Source: Mycolicibacterium tusciae JS617 (GTDB taxonomy: Bacteria; Actinomycetota; Actinomycetes; Mycobacteriales; Mycobacteriaceae). From it: DNA of 64,000 bases. Positions 25,379 to 35,103 of the stretch are shown here, piece by piece (position 1 is the stretch's first letter; the number at the start of each line of letters is the position of its first letter). Made by a program: the position numbers and the translations under genes. Where the stretch lies: positions 5,165,837 to 5,229,836 of the forward strand of contig NZ_KI912270.1 of assembly GCF_000243415.2 (NCBI RefSeq), given 5' to 3'. The notes below the pieces were generated by a model. The model did not search any database, had not been told where the DNA came from, and saw only the letters and a list, made by a program, of their open reading frames with translations.

Positions 25379-27067
25379 TCATACTGCTGGGTTGACCGGC
25401 GCGGCAGTAGCCGCGCGGTTCGGGGTCGGGCTTGCGCTGGGCACGCCACTGACTTCCGGCCGGATCAGGTTGGTCTTCAGCTCGCGCAGCAGCCAGTCCA
25501 GCGGGTGGAACGGGCTCAGCGGTGCTGCCGGGTCGGTCGAGTGCATCGAATCGACGGTGAAAAACTTAACGCTCCCGAAGTCCAACCTGGTGCGTTCCAT
25601 CAATGAGTCCAAGTCGTGTTCAACTAGCCAGTCCCGCACCGATGCCTCATCACCCGGCGTTAGGTCTCCGGCGACAGGGAGCTGCAACAATACGTCGGCC
25701 TTCGTGAGCACCACCGCCAGCGACTTCTGTTTGAGGTCGGAGCCGGCCGCTCGGAGATGCTCGACGGCGTTGTCGTAGGAATCGGTGGGGCTGCCGTGCC
25801 CGATCGACACAGAACCCGTCGCCCCCGTTCGCTGCAGCGCAGCCTTCGCCGCCGGTGTGGTCAACGGATCGACGACGAAAACCATGCCTTCGGCAGAGTG
25901 CAGGTAACGGAGGTTCGCGCTGGAATCCCAGGTGTCGAACAACTCCCCCGCCGCGTCATAGAGATGCAGTTCCACCGCCCGGCCCTCAGCCGGTTCCACG
26001 ACGAGCCCGAACGCCTGTGGGAGTTTGGCGTCGGTTTTCGCAGTGTTTGCGCGCTCGATGATCAGCTGGCGGGCACTGTCCAACTGGCCCTGTGCCGTAT
26101 TGGTGCTGCCGGCCAGGGTGCCGCCCTGGGAATGCAGCTTCTCGCCAAGTGCCACCGTCGCGGAGAGCATGAATCGGGTCTTGCCTGAAGCGGTGGTGCC
26201 GAACACGGGGATCTGGACCGTACGCCGGCTTCCCGCACCTTGACTCAAAGCCGCATTACACGACGGGCACTTGGCTTGCAGTTTCGACCACGACGAGCGG
26301 ACCACCATGGTGGGCATCGATGCCCCACAGCCGCAACGACGTACAAAGACACCCAGACGGCCGGGTCGCACGTCGCGATGAACAGTGGCGCAGCCCGTAT
26401 TCGGGCATTCGAAGCTGGGCAGCGTGGTGGGCTCGTAGCAATCCGGGCATTTTGCCGAAGAGCGCATGACGATCCGATAAGCCACGTCGATACCTCGTAG
26501 CGCAAATATGATCACCCACCGCAGCAGCATCGCGAGGGCGAACGGGATGGCAAGCAGCGCCAGGATCAGAGTCGTCACCAACAGGACGCTGGCACCGAAC
26601 AGGCCGATGGATCCGGCGATCAATGGAGTCGCAATCACCCGCACGGCGATCCCGCTGGTGGCGATGCGACCGAAGGCCGACTTCCAGTATCCGCTCAGCA
26701 AGGTCGTCTGGGTCGCGTAGATAGCTTTGACATCCTCAGTCACCTGATAAGGAAGGTACGACGGCCACGCCCAATCCCAGCCGTAGGCCTTCGTCGGGCC
26801 CGTCGGTGAGCGCCGGAAGACTTCTTTGGCAATCACCTTCTGCGGAGACCGGATCAGCGGCGGTGGCGCACCGCCGCCCCAGAGCACCCATGCTGTGGTG
26901 ACAATCGCGAACACGGCCCCCGCGGCGACGGCAACGGCGAAGACGATCGGAACGATGTAAATCAGGAATGAGAACGCCTTCAACGCCGCGACCGCGACGA
27001 CCCAAATGACGAAAATACCTACGCCGACGGCGAAGATAAAGGCGATAAACGGGCCTGCCTCATCCAT
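25379..27067 (-). CDS. Membrane-embedded zinc-ribbon GTPase, double-GTPase type 1-like
   Basis: The 562-residue protein has hydrophobic segments at about 5-65 and 140-190, then cysteine pairs (CPDC, CPNTGC, CGCG, CPSC at about 207-270) that form zinc ribbons. A C-terminal TRAFAC-like GTPase follows: PVFGTTASGKTRFML (P-loop at 290-297), YDAAGELFDT (switch II-like) and VVLTKADVL (base-recognition TKAD). It pairs with the soluble zinc-ribbon GTPase at 29466-30656 around a GAP1-like gene, the arrangement described computationally as double-GTPase systems. The family assignment is from memory of those architectures. Confidence 0.78.
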   Translation of the reverse strand: MDEAGPFIAFIFAVGVGIFVIWVVAVAALKAFSFLIYIVPIVFAVAVAAGAVFAIVTTAWVLWGGGAPPPLIRSPQKVIAKEVFRRSPTGPTKAYGWDWAWPSYLPYQVTEDVKAIYATQTTLLSGYWKSAFGRIATSGIAVRVIATPLIAGSIGLFGASVLLVTTLILALLAIPFALAMLLRWVIIFALRGIDVAYRIVMRSSAKCPDCYEPTTLPSFECPNTGCATVHRDVRPGRLGVFVRRCGCGASMPTMVVRSSWSKLQAKCPSCNAALSQGAGSRRTVQIPVFGTTASGKTRFMLSATVALGEKLHSQGGTLAGSTNTAQGQLDSARQLIIERANTAKTDAKLPQAFGLVVEPAEGRAVELHLYDAAGELFDTWDSSANLRYLHSAEGMVFVVDPLTTPAAKAALQRTGATGSVSIGHGSPTDSYDNAVEHLRAAGSDLKQKSLAVVLTKADVLLQLPVAGDLTPGDEASVRDWLVEHDLDSLMERTRLDFGSVKFFTVDSMHSTDPAAPLSPFHPLDWLLRELKTNLIRPEVSGVPSASPTPNRAATAAPVNPAV

Positions 27068-27073
27068 GCTGGT

Positions 27074-29464
27074 CTACCTCTGCCTCTCATGGGCGCCGAA
27101 TAGCCGTCCGACTTTCCTGAACCCGGACTCGTTCTTTCGCTCGTACTGTGTTGCTGTCTCGCCCCATTCGGGCCAATCACGGTCCAGTTGCCGGCCTACC
27201 TTGTCGCGCGCCTCTTCGGTGGCCGACTCGTACCAACGCAGTGGAACGGTGCTCACCTGCTTGTGCATCGATTTGGGTAGCTTCGCGCGCAACAGATAGA
27301 ACGTGATCTCAATCGTCTCCACCGGAAAATGTTGCGCGCTGGTGTCGAGAGCCTCCACCAAATGCTCGGTGGAGTCGACTGCGGACTTCTGCAGGAATGC
27401 CAGGAGACAGTCGCTGCCGCCGTCTTCGACCAATGTCCGAATGATCTCGGCCATCCGCAGATTCAGAATGATCGGGTCCATGCCCCCGAGCGCATCCCCC
27501 GCATCCGACGCGGCACGGCGACTGCGCATCAAATTCAAGGTGTGCGTCAATTCGGCGTTCTGCCGGCCAATGCGGGCGACGTGTCGCGGCAACGCATCCG
27601 GCGCCACGGCGTACAGGTCTTTGATCAGGCGCAGTACCTTGGCCCGCACCCGGCCCGAGTCGATCGCGGGAGCGATGGCCTTTCCAGCAGGTCCCGCGAA
27701 CCGCGGGTCGTGGGCGTCGGCGGGCTGCGCGTCGAGCCAAAGCAGCACCTCGCTGAGACCCGGTGTCCGGTTGCGCCACAACGGCTGCCAACCACCCGGC
27801 CCAGCCGTGCTGGCGATCAAGCGGATCAGGTGCTCCTGCCGCTGCGGGTCAGCTTTGGGGATGGACCGGCCGGCAATCTCCGGTGCGAGCGGACTGCCAC
27901 CGCGGATGATCCAGTCGATGTCGAGCAGCCAGTCCCATTTCCCGTTCTCGATCGCCGCTTCGACATCGCCTGGCAGGTCTGTGGCAACTCGGTGCTCCAG
28001 TCCCTGCACCATCACATCCAGCACCCGATCACCATGCAGCCAGGCCCGTTGCCGTCCGGACAGTTCGGGATGATGGATCCAGTACTCGGCGAGTCGCTGG
28101 ATGGCGTCCCGAAGTTCGGCGGGTTCGACTGGGAGGCCGAGGGCGGCGGCGAACTCGAATGCGCCCGGCAGCTGATCGGATTCGAGCTTCGCCAGCGCGG
28201 CGGGTACCGCCCGGGCAACCGACGAGGAGCCGGTGAGCTGTTGGGACCACGTCCATCGCCAGGTCGAGTCGGCGAACAGTGCTCGGGCGAAGTCCGCCGA
28301 GATGGATGCGCGACCCAGCAGATTGGCCTGTAGTCGGTCCAGCAATTCCGAGGTCTGGCCGCCGAACCGCTGAACCACGGGCAGTATCCGTAGGAAGCTG
28401 CCGGGAGTCAGGCCGCCCAGATCCTCGGCCTGCTCCATGGCATCCACGAGTTGTTCGGCGAACTCGTCGTATTCGGCGGCGTCGAACGTCTCTAGAACCT
28501 CGCCCACGGTGTCCACCTGAACCCCGCCACTCAGCGGCTCACCAAGTACAGCCACCGCGGCCACCAATCGGTTCGCATACTCCGAACCCCGCAGGCGGCC
28601 CGCGAGTTCGACAGCGTCGACGACTTCGTAGGGGTCACCTTCGACGAAACGCCGTGCCCAAAAGGCCGCGCGTTCGCTTACCTCGATCGGGCCGGTGCGG
28701 TAGTCGTCGACGTCGATGCCGGAGACCGCCGGCAGGGTGGTGACGTCCGGCGGTTTGTTCAGCGAGGGCGGATGCACGGCGACGATCCGCTGAGTCGCCG
28801 ACAGCGGATCGCTGAGGAAGGTACGAATACTGAGTGACAATGCTTCTTCGGTGGGAATCAGCAAGGTCCCCAACGCGATCCACTGCAGGGCGGTCTGCGG
28901 TTGGCTGCACGACACGATCGTCTTCACCCAGGAGTCGCCCGTGGAACCCTCGAACGCCGAGATCAGTTTGGCCAGGAACTGCTCGGCATCCGCACCACCG
29001 GTGGCCAGCTTGTGCAATACCGGGAGGTCGAATTCGTCGTCGTAAAGCAGTGGGGGCTCGATGTCGGGAAGCCGTTTGGACGGCTGCTTCTCGCGCACCC
29101 AGAAGTCCGCACCGAAAAGCTGAGCCGGACGGGTACCCGCCAGATCGTCGGCCTCGTCGGTGAACAGTCCATGGGTGATCTGATTACCCTGCCGCCCGTC
29201 GCCGGATACCTGCCCGAGGTAGATTCCGGTGGCCAGTGCGTAACCGTCGGCCGAACGGTAGTACGCGAACGACGGCGGGTACTCCGACACCGGAGCCTCG
29301 CGCGCCATCAGATCTGGCGAAGGTCGGTACATCAGTTCCTGCATCATGATCATCTCGTCGGCCGGCCTAGCAGCCGGTGAAGCGGCCTGGAACTGGTATC
29401 CCGTTAAGCCACGCAGGGATTCGTCAGCACGGCAGTCGGTGTACAGCAGTGCTCTGAAACTCAT
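27074..29464 (-). CDS. GTPase-associated protein 1 (GAP1)-like
   Basis: This 796-residue protein starts one base after the upstream GTPase stop. Its N-terminus (ALLYTDCRADESLRGLTGYQ, then AASPAARPADE and YALATGIYLGQVSGDGRQGN) matches my memory of the GAP1 N-terminal domain found with double-GTPases. The rest is largely helical with repeated Leu/Ala-rich segments and no catalytic motif I can see. It probably bridges or regulates the two GTPases encoded on either side. The name is a family label and does not imply a GTPase-activating activity. Confidence 0.7.
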   Translation of the reverse strand: MSFRALLYTDCRADESLRGLTGYQFQAASPAARPADEMIMMQELMYRPSPDLMAREAPVSEYPPSFAYYRSADGYALATGIYLGQVSGDGRQGNQITHGLFTDEADDLAGTRPAQLFGADFWVREKQPSKRLPDIEPPLLYDDEFDLPVLHKLATGGADAEQFLAKLISAFEGSTGDSWVKTIVSCSQPQTALQWIALGTLLIPTEEALSLSIRTFLSDPLSATQRIVAVHPPSLNKPPDVTTLPAVSGIDVDDYRTGPIEVSERAAFWARRFVEGDPYEVVDAVELAGRLRGSEYANRLVAAVAVLGEPLSGGVQVDTVGEVLETFDAAEYDEFAEQLVDAMEQAEDLGGLTPGSFLRILPVVQRFGGQTSELLDRLQANLLGRASISADFARALFADSTWRWTWSQQLTGSSSVARAVPAALAKLESDQLPGAFEFAAALGLPVEPAELRDAIQRLAEYWIHHPELSGRQRAWLHGDRVLDVMVQGLEHRVATDLPGDVEAAIENGKWDWLLDIDWIIRGGSPLAPEIAGRSIPKADPQRQEHLIRLIASTAGPGGWQPLWRNRTPGLSEVLLWLDAQPADAHDPRFAGPAGKAIAPAIDSGRVRAKVLRLIKDLYAVAPDALPRHVARIGRQNAELTHTLNLMRSRRAASDAGDALGGMDPIILNLRMAEIIRTLVEDGGSDCLLAFLQKSAVDSTEHLVEALDTSAQHFPVETIEITFYLLRAKLPKSMHKQVSTVPLRWYESATEEARDKVGRQLDRDWPEWGETATQYERKNESGFRKVGRLFGAHERQR

Positions 29465-29465
29465 C

Positions 29466-30656
29466 TCACCCCTGCTTCGCGATGATCTTGTCGTTGGCCA
29501 TCAGCCACAACAGCGGCTCGGCGACCCTATGCGGACGCAGCCCCTGGCTGTCAGCGCGAGCGGCCCGATAGTCGGGCTGCGCCCCTAACGCCGACGCCGC
29601 GAAAAACCGGTAGTTGTCGTAGTTGGTGCGCAGCAGGCTCAGCACGTCTTCCCCGCCCCACTCGTCGATCAACGCCTCGACGTGGTTGTGTAGGTCGGCC
29701 GACTCAGCCTCATCGAAGGCGGGTAGCTTGGACGGTGACTGCCGGATGGCGTGGTCGCTCGGAACATCGTCGAAAAATGCGTCGATCTTTGAAACCACCA
29801 GTGCCAGCGGACGTTTGATCCGCTTGCTGGCCTTCACCGAGTCGGCTTCCCGCAGCAGCTCGGTGATTCGGGAGATCACCTCGATCGCAGGCGTGTCCAA
29901 GGAGTCCTCGCTGACGCCCAAGCTCCGGCCGCGCTGGATGTTCTCCGGGAACTGAAATGGGTCGAGCACAACGATCAACCCATCGGCCGCCGCGAGATAG
30001 GCCAGGCTGCTCGTGGCGTTCTGGGTCTGCAGATCCTCGCCCGCGGTGTCGTAGAACGACAGAATCGTCGATGACACACTCGTCCGTTTGAGCAGACCTT
30101 CCTTTTCTTGGCGCCATTCCAGCACGATCGGGTACTTCTTCTCGGCAGCGGCGGCCGCCGTCGATTCGGGAAGTGCACCGCCGCTGTTGATAGTTTCCCG
30201 GAATTGCTTGACCTTGCCGATCATCGGGGATTCGCCGATGGTATGGATCGATGCCCCAAAACGGCGGCGAATCGACGTGGTCAGTTCATGGATCAGCACG
30301 GTCAGATACACCGTTTTCCCCGATCCCTTGACGCCCACCATCCCGAACATCGGGCTCTTCTCGTCACCAAATGTCGACGGCAGCACCGAATGGCACACCG
30401 AGCACACCCGGGTTCCTGTCGATCCACCGCAATCCGGACATTCCGCGCGTTGGCCCGTTGCGTAAACCTTGGCGGTCGTGGGGAAGCTGGGCAACGCCGG
30501 CGTGGCATTCTGCAAATATTCGACTTGACGAGGATCGACTGTCGGGGAGCAAGGTTGGCGCCCCGGCGCCTGACGGCCGGAGCAGCGGAACATCAAGGAG
30601 GTCAGCCGCACCTTGTGGTAGCAATACGGGCAGGCAGCTTCAGCAAGGAACTTCAA
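29466..30656 (-). CDS. Zinc-ribbon GTPase, double-GTPase type 2-like
   Basis: The 396-residue protein begins with two zinc-binding blocks (CPYC and a later Cys at 9-25; CPDCGGSTGTRVCSVC at 73-88). The GTPase follows: FGMVGVKGSGKTVYLTVLIH (P-loop at 108-115), LSFYDTAGEDLQ (DxxG), and LALVVSKIDAF as an SKxD base-recognition motif. No membrane segment is present, unlike its partner at 25379-27067. It follows the FN3 gene by 3 bases and precedes the GAP1-like gene by 1 base, so the subunits should be made together. Confidence 0.8.
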   Translation of the reverse strand: MKFLAEAACPYCYHKVRLTSLMFRCSGRQAPGRQPCSPTVDPRQVEYLQNATPALPSFPTTAKVYATGQRAECPDCGGSTGTRVCSVCHSVLPSTFGDEKSPMFGMVGVKGSGKTVYLTVLIHELTTSIRRRFGASIHTIGESPMIGKVKQFRETINSGGALPESTAAAAAEKKYPIVLEWRQEKEGLLKRTSVSSTILSFYDTAGEDLQTQNATSSLAYLAAADGLIVVLDPFQFPENIQRGRSLGVSEDSLDTPAIEVISRITELLREADSVKASKRIKRPLALVVSKIDAFFDDVPSDHAIRQSPSKLPAFDEAESADLHNHVEALIDEWGGEDVLSLLRTNYDNYRFFAASALGAQPDYRAARADSQGLRPHRVAEPLLWLMANDKIIAKQG

Positions 30657-30659
30657 CGC

Positions 30660-33434
30660 TCATCGTCCTCTGAGGTCGTCGGTCGAGGGATCAACAATTC
30701 GGGTGCCTTCCGCGCCATCGAGGAAGCACCGCACCCAATAGGGCTTGGGCATCTTGGGTAAGGAGACCGGGTAAGTGACGGACTCACCCGCACCCAACTG
30801 CAACGGATGCCGTTGGATCTCCTCGATCCGCTTCAGCGAGCTCGGCATCACGCGGTCCGCGCGGTAACCGATCACCAGATCTCCGCCGGAGGCGTCGCCC
30901 TCGGCGGTGAGTGAGACATCGAATCCGCTCGCACCACCGAAAAGCTTCTTCTGCCAGGTGATTTGATATCTTACCGTCGCCGAGGACGCCTCCACGGTCA
31001 CTGTTCTGGTCGGTGACTGCCACTGCCCGTCGGCATGATCGATGAAGGTGGCCAGCCGGATTTCTGAACGACCGGAGCCGATCCGGATACGCATGCCACC
31101 GGCACTGTCGTAGCGGGTCTTGCTGATCGTCGACTCACCCGAGGTGCTCGGGCCCGACCACACGGCCTGCACCGAGTAGTCCACGGCCGGCCAGTCCCAG
31201 CTCAGCACAGCCTCCTCACCGAATCTCTCGACCCGCGGGTTACCCACCGGTTCACAGATGCCGAGTTGATCCACCTGACCGATGATCCGGTCTTCACCGT
31301 CGACGGTCACCGCGGCGTAATGCATCAGACCCGATGGCACCTCCGCGACCAACGTGGACACCGCGGACTTGTCCGCACCGTGGCCTTGCATTTGTATTCC
31401 CTTGTCATTCAGAACATCCAAGGTGATCCGGGTGCCGTACGACCACACCGGAGGCTGCTTGAAGCACCACAGCTGCACCTCGTGCGCGGGCTGGCGGGAC
31501 CACTGTGCTTCGATGCGGCACACGTTCTCCCGTGTGACCATCGGCTTCACAGTGAGAGACCGCACGGGTTGTGCCTCGGTGCGCGGGATCGCATCCTTTA
31601 CCGAGGGTTCCGAGACGACAGCCGCACCCGTTCGGGACCGGTAGTGCGCAGTGACCTCGTAGCGATACCGCGCTCCCTGCGTCAGGCCGTCGCTGATGAA
31701 GCTTGCGGGGCTGGACAGCGGAATTTTCGCCCGCACTCCGTCGGGACCGATCTGCACAACGCTGATCTCATCGGCGCTGGCCGGATTGACCCAGTGCCCG
31801 GCCACGCCGGTTGGAGTGGCCGACAAAGTGAGCCTACCGACACCTGGCACCACGGTGTTCGAGGCGGTGCTCGGCAGCGAGTACGCCTTTCCGCGCGTGG
31901 CGAACACCGAATAGTGGGCCTCGTCGATGAACATTGGATGCTGGTCGACGACTGAAGTGGTCGTGGTGTCGCCGACCAGTGTTCCGTCATCAACACTTTT
32001 GGGCGCCACACCGACTTTGCGCACCACTCGGTAGCGGGTGGCGTCGTCCGAACCCAGGCCCGCCTGCCAGGACACCCGCACCTGAATGCCCGCCGGATCG
32101 TCGGCGGGCTGCACTGCGACGGTGACGTTGTTGGGCGGTTCCGGTGGCAGACTCGCTACATCTCGTGCCAGATCTTCGTTTTCGCGGTCCAATCGCACGG
32201 CTTCGAGTAGCGCGGCGCGAGCGGCGGCAATGTCGTTGTTCCTGATCGAGACTGCCGCTGCCGTCCGGAGATGCTCGATCTTTGTGCGCTGGGCGTTGAG
32301 GGCCGTGCGTAATTGCTCGACCTCTGCCTTGGACTCGTCGGCTGCGGTGGAGTCGAACCTGGCGAACGCCGCGGCGGCCTCGCCGAGGGCGCCGTCGGCG
32401 AGCAGCGCCCGGACCGCCTCGGCAGTGACGACGTTTTTGGCCTCGACATCTGTGTCCAGTGACAGGACGATGCGGGCGGCGTTGGTGGCGTCGAGACCGG
32501 TACCCACGAGGTACTGGTGGGCGATCTGTAGCAGTCCGCCCTGGCACCTGCGTTTGGCCTCATCAGCGAGGTGGTACACCACGAGCGCATTGAGGTCGAC
32601 ACCCGTGGCCGCCGCGTCAGCCAGCGGTCCGAGCACCTTGCCCCTCGCTGTGACCTCGGCACTGTGGCCCTTGGTGTTCGCATCCCGTGCTGCCGCAGTG
32701 GTTGTCGCATCGAGTCGTCGCGCGTCTGCGTCGAGCAGGAATGGCTTGCCGCCTTCGCCGCGGCCCAGAATCGAATACGACGCAGGCACGTCGTTGAAGA
32801 AAACCGCATGGACGATGGTCGGGTCGGTGGCCTCGTTGAGCTTGGCGACCAGCGCCGAGTAGTTGCCGATCCCGGGATCGGTCGGGATGTCCACGGGCTC
32901 GACCACCGTCAGACCGGCTTTCTGGGCCGCGGCACCCAGGTCGTTGCCGTCGAACGACGAGAACGCCGCATCGTTGGCGGCCACACTGACCAGCCGGTCT
33001 TCGGTGATGCACTTCAGTCCCGCGTACGGCGAATGTTTCAGCACCTCCGCCAATTTGGTGATCACACCGAGCTTCGCCTGCTGCTTCTGGGCGATCGAGT
33101 CCGCCCACCACTTCTGCGTGGCGAAATCGGGATTACGCCTCTCGAGCAGATCGTGTAGCTGCCGAACGAATCCCGCCGCCGTCTTGCGTTTGGGATCCCG
33201 GGTCTTGAGAGACTCGTTGTTCCAGCACACCTCGACGGCGTTGAGCTGGGTGGCGATGTCGGCGTCTGTCATCCCCGGGCCGATCTGATAGAGGAACGCC
33301 AGATCGAACGACGCCGGCCGCGTCGCCGCCGGATCCTTCATCTCCGAGAGCGCCTGCTGCAATGCACGGGAGTGATTGCGCGCCGTCGGAACAATGACAT
33401 TCGTCTTGTACGCCGCTGCGTCAAAAGCAACCAT
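30660..33434 (-). CDS. Large FN3-like repeat protein of the chaperone/GTPase operon
   Basis: A 924-residue protein. The first 150 residues are helical and polar, the middle (about 300-430) is Ala/Glu-rich and probably helical repeat or coiled coil, and from about 435 there are several fibronectin type III-like beta domains, with text such as VTVAVQPADDPAGIQVRVSW, YRVVRKVG, RYRYEVTAHYRS and VLSWDWPAVDYSVQAVWSG. No signal peptide is seen, so these FN3-like domains are probably cytoplasmic. Position between Hsp70 (42-base gap) and the GTPase suggests a scaffold or client-presenting subunit. Confidence 0.7.
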   Translation of the reverse strand: MVAFDAAAYKTNVIVPTARNHSRALQQALSEMKDPAATRPASFDLAFLYQIGPGMTDADIATQLNAVEVCWNNESLKTRDPKRKTAAGFVRQLHDLLERRNPDFATQKWWADSIAQKQQAKLGVITKLAEVLKHSPYAGLKCITEDRLVSVAANDAAFSSFDGNDLGAAAQKAGLTVVEPVDIPTDPGIGNYSALVAKLNEATDPTIVHAVFFNDVPASYSILGRGEGGKPFLLDADARRLDATTTAAARDANTKGHSAEVTARGKVLGPLADAAATGVDLNALVVYHLADEAKRRCQGGLLQIAHQYLVGTGLDATNAARIVLSLDTDVEAKNVVTAEAVRALLADGALGEAAAAFARFDSTAADESKAEVEQLRTALNAQRTKIEHLRTAAAVSIRNNDIAAARAALLEAVRLDRENEDLARDVASLPPEPPNNVTVAVQPADDPAGIQVRVSWQAGLGSDDATRYRVVRKVGVAPKSVDDGTLVGDTTTTSVVDQHPMFIDEAHYSVFATRGKAYSLPSTASNTVVPGVGRLTLSATPTGVAGHWVNPASADEISVVQIGPDGVRAKIPLSSPASFISDGLTQGARYRYEVTAHYRSRTGAAVVSEPSVKDAIPRTEAQPVRSLTVKPMVTRENVCRIEAQWSRQPAHEVQLWCFKQPPVWSYGTRITLDVLNDKGIQMQGHGADKSAVSTLVAEVPSGLMHYAAVTVDGEDRIIGQVDQLGICEPVGNPRVERFGEEAVLSWDWPAVDYSVQAVWSGPSTSGESTISKTRYDSAGGMRIRIGSGRSEIRLATFIDHADGQWQSPTRTVTVEASSATVRYQITWQKKLFGGASGFDVSLTAEGDASGGDLVIGYRADRVMPSSLKRIEEIQRHPLQLGAGESVTYPVSLPKMPKPYWVRCFLDGAEGTRIVDPSTDDLRGR

Positions 33435-33476
33435 CAGATCGTCGAATTCCGGAGAGAGCTGTCAGCTGAGTTCGAC

Positions 33477-35102
33477 TCAACCAACCGTGATCCTGCTGAT
33501 CTGTTCCCTGGCCTCCTCGAGCTCCTTCTCCTGCATCTGACCAAGGCTGATGGTGAACTTGAGCTCCTTGCCCGAAGTCAGGTCCTTCGCGGCCAGGTGC
33601 GCCTCACCCTGTTTGTTGATGTCCAGCTCAATCTCGATCGGGGAACCCTTGGGTAACTGTGGGAGGTCCGTGATGACCGCCCCTCCCTCGTGGCTGAGCA
33701 GCCGATTGTTCGGGATCAGCTCAGATTCCGTGGCACCGGTCTGTTCAAAGACTTGGATTCTGACAGTGGTCTGGCCTTCCGCAGCGGTCCCGAAGGTTCG
33801 CTTCTCGACAAACGGAAGCGAGTCATTCTTGTGGATGAAGAAGTCGACAACCAACTTGTCGGACTGGGCGTCGGAATGCTCGCATGCCGTCCCACCGTCA
33901 TGACCACACCACACGCCGATGCCGATCGCTTTAGGAATCACGGTTCGGATCTCCCGTGCGGGACCGGCTGCTTGCTGGCCGGTGTCGCCGAGCAGGCTCT
34001 TCGCTTGCTGCGCAGCACCTTCGGCATCACCCCCCGATAGAGAAACGGGGCTGCTGCCGTAGATGGCGGCGCCTTTGGCGATGGCCTGGTTCGGGTCGCT
34101 GAGCTTGGCGTCCCAACCGAACTTGTCTTTGAGGACGCGGGCCACCGCCGGCATAAACGACGAGCCGCCCACCAGCAGCACCTCATCGATCCTGATACCC
34201 GGATCCTTGTCCTGGGCGGCCTTGAGCGTGCGTTCGACGATCGTGACGGTCTCGTTGAGTAGATCGGCCGTCAGATCCTCGAATTGCTCCCGCGTCACCG
34301 TCAGTTTCGCGGATTTGGAACCGAGCTTGAGCGGGACCTGACGAGATTCCAGCTTGGACAGATTTCGCTTGAGTTCCTCGGCCTTGAGCGCCATCTCCTG
34401 CAGGAAGTTCTCGTCCTCAAGCTCTTCCTCGGGAATCCCTGTCTGCGACTGGAATTCCGATATCAAATACTCGATCAGCTTGGAATCCCAATCGGCACCG
34501 CCGAGTTCGTGGTTCCCGTCGATCACCACGACCTCGAGCACTTCGGGAGTGATCTTCAGGATCGTGGTGTCGAACGTGCCGCCGCCGAGGTCGTAGACGA
34601 AGACGGTCTTCTCACCCTCGGACTGCTTCATTCCATACGCCAGCGCGGCGGCGACCGGCTCCGCGATGATGTCGACGACATCCAGACCCGCGATCTCACC
34701 GGCCTTTCGGGTGGAATCCTTCTCCCGCACACCAAAATAGGCAGGCACCGTGATCACCACCCGGTTGGTGTCGATGCCGGTCTGGGCGACCGCGTCCTGC
34801 ATCAACTGCTTGAGGATCAGCGCCGAGACCGACTCCGGGGTGTACTCCTGACCGTAGAAGCTGAGCTTGAAGTCCTCACCCATCCGCCGCTTGACCAACG
34901 TCACCACATTATCGGCGTCGATCACCGCGGAATTCTTGGCGGTCTGACCCACCGCGACGTTGTCCTCGGTCTCGAAGTACACCGCCGACGGCGTGGTCGG
35001 CTGATCCTCACCGTTGGGCACAATGACTGGCATACCGAACTCGTCGATACGCGCCACCGCCGAATACGTGGTACCCAGATCGATGCCAAAGATCTCCGTC
35101 AC
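33477..35102 (-). CDS. Hsp70/DnaK-like ATPase, proximal copy
   Basis: I start the gene at GTG 35102, with AGGAG upstream and only one base between the GrpE-like stop and this codon. The 541-residue product has IFGIDLGTTYSAVARIDE, VVITVPAYFGVREKDSTRKA, FVYDLGGGTFDTTILK and EVLLVGGSSFMPAVARVL. A substrate-binding region follows, containing a Cys/His insert (WCGHDGGTACEHSD) not usual in DnaK, and a short helical end. Adjacent GrpE-like and Hsp70 genes imply a dedicated chaperone pair. The long plus-strand frame over it is a known kind of Hsp70 antisense shadow. Confidence 0.94.
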   Translation of the reverse strand: MTEIFGIDLGTTYSAVARIDEFGMPVIVPNGEDQPTTPSAVYFETEDNVAVGQTAKNSAVIDADNVVTLVKRRMGEDFKLSFYGQEYTPESVSALILKQLMQDAVAQTGIDTNRVVITVPAYFGVREKDSTRKAGEIAGLDVVDIIAEPVAAALAYGMKQSEGEKTVFVYDLGGGTFDTTILKITPEVLEVVVIDGNHELGGADWDSKLIEYLISEFQSQTGIPEEELEDENFLQEMALKAEELKRNLSKLESRQVPLKLGSKSAKLTVTREQFEDLTADLLNETVTIVERTLKAAQDKDPGIRIDEVLLVGGSSFMPAVARVLKDKFGWDAKLSDPNQAIAKGAAIYGSSPVSLSGGDAEGAAQQAKSLLGDTGQQAAGPAREIRTVIPKAIGIGVWCGHDGGTACEHSDAQSDKLVVDFFIHKNDSLPFVEKRTFGTAAEGQTTVRIQVFEQTGATESELIPNNRLLSHEGGAVITDLPQLPKGSPIEIELDINKQGEAHLAAKDLTSGKELKFTISLGQMQEKELEEAREQISRITVG

Positions 35103-35103
35103 G

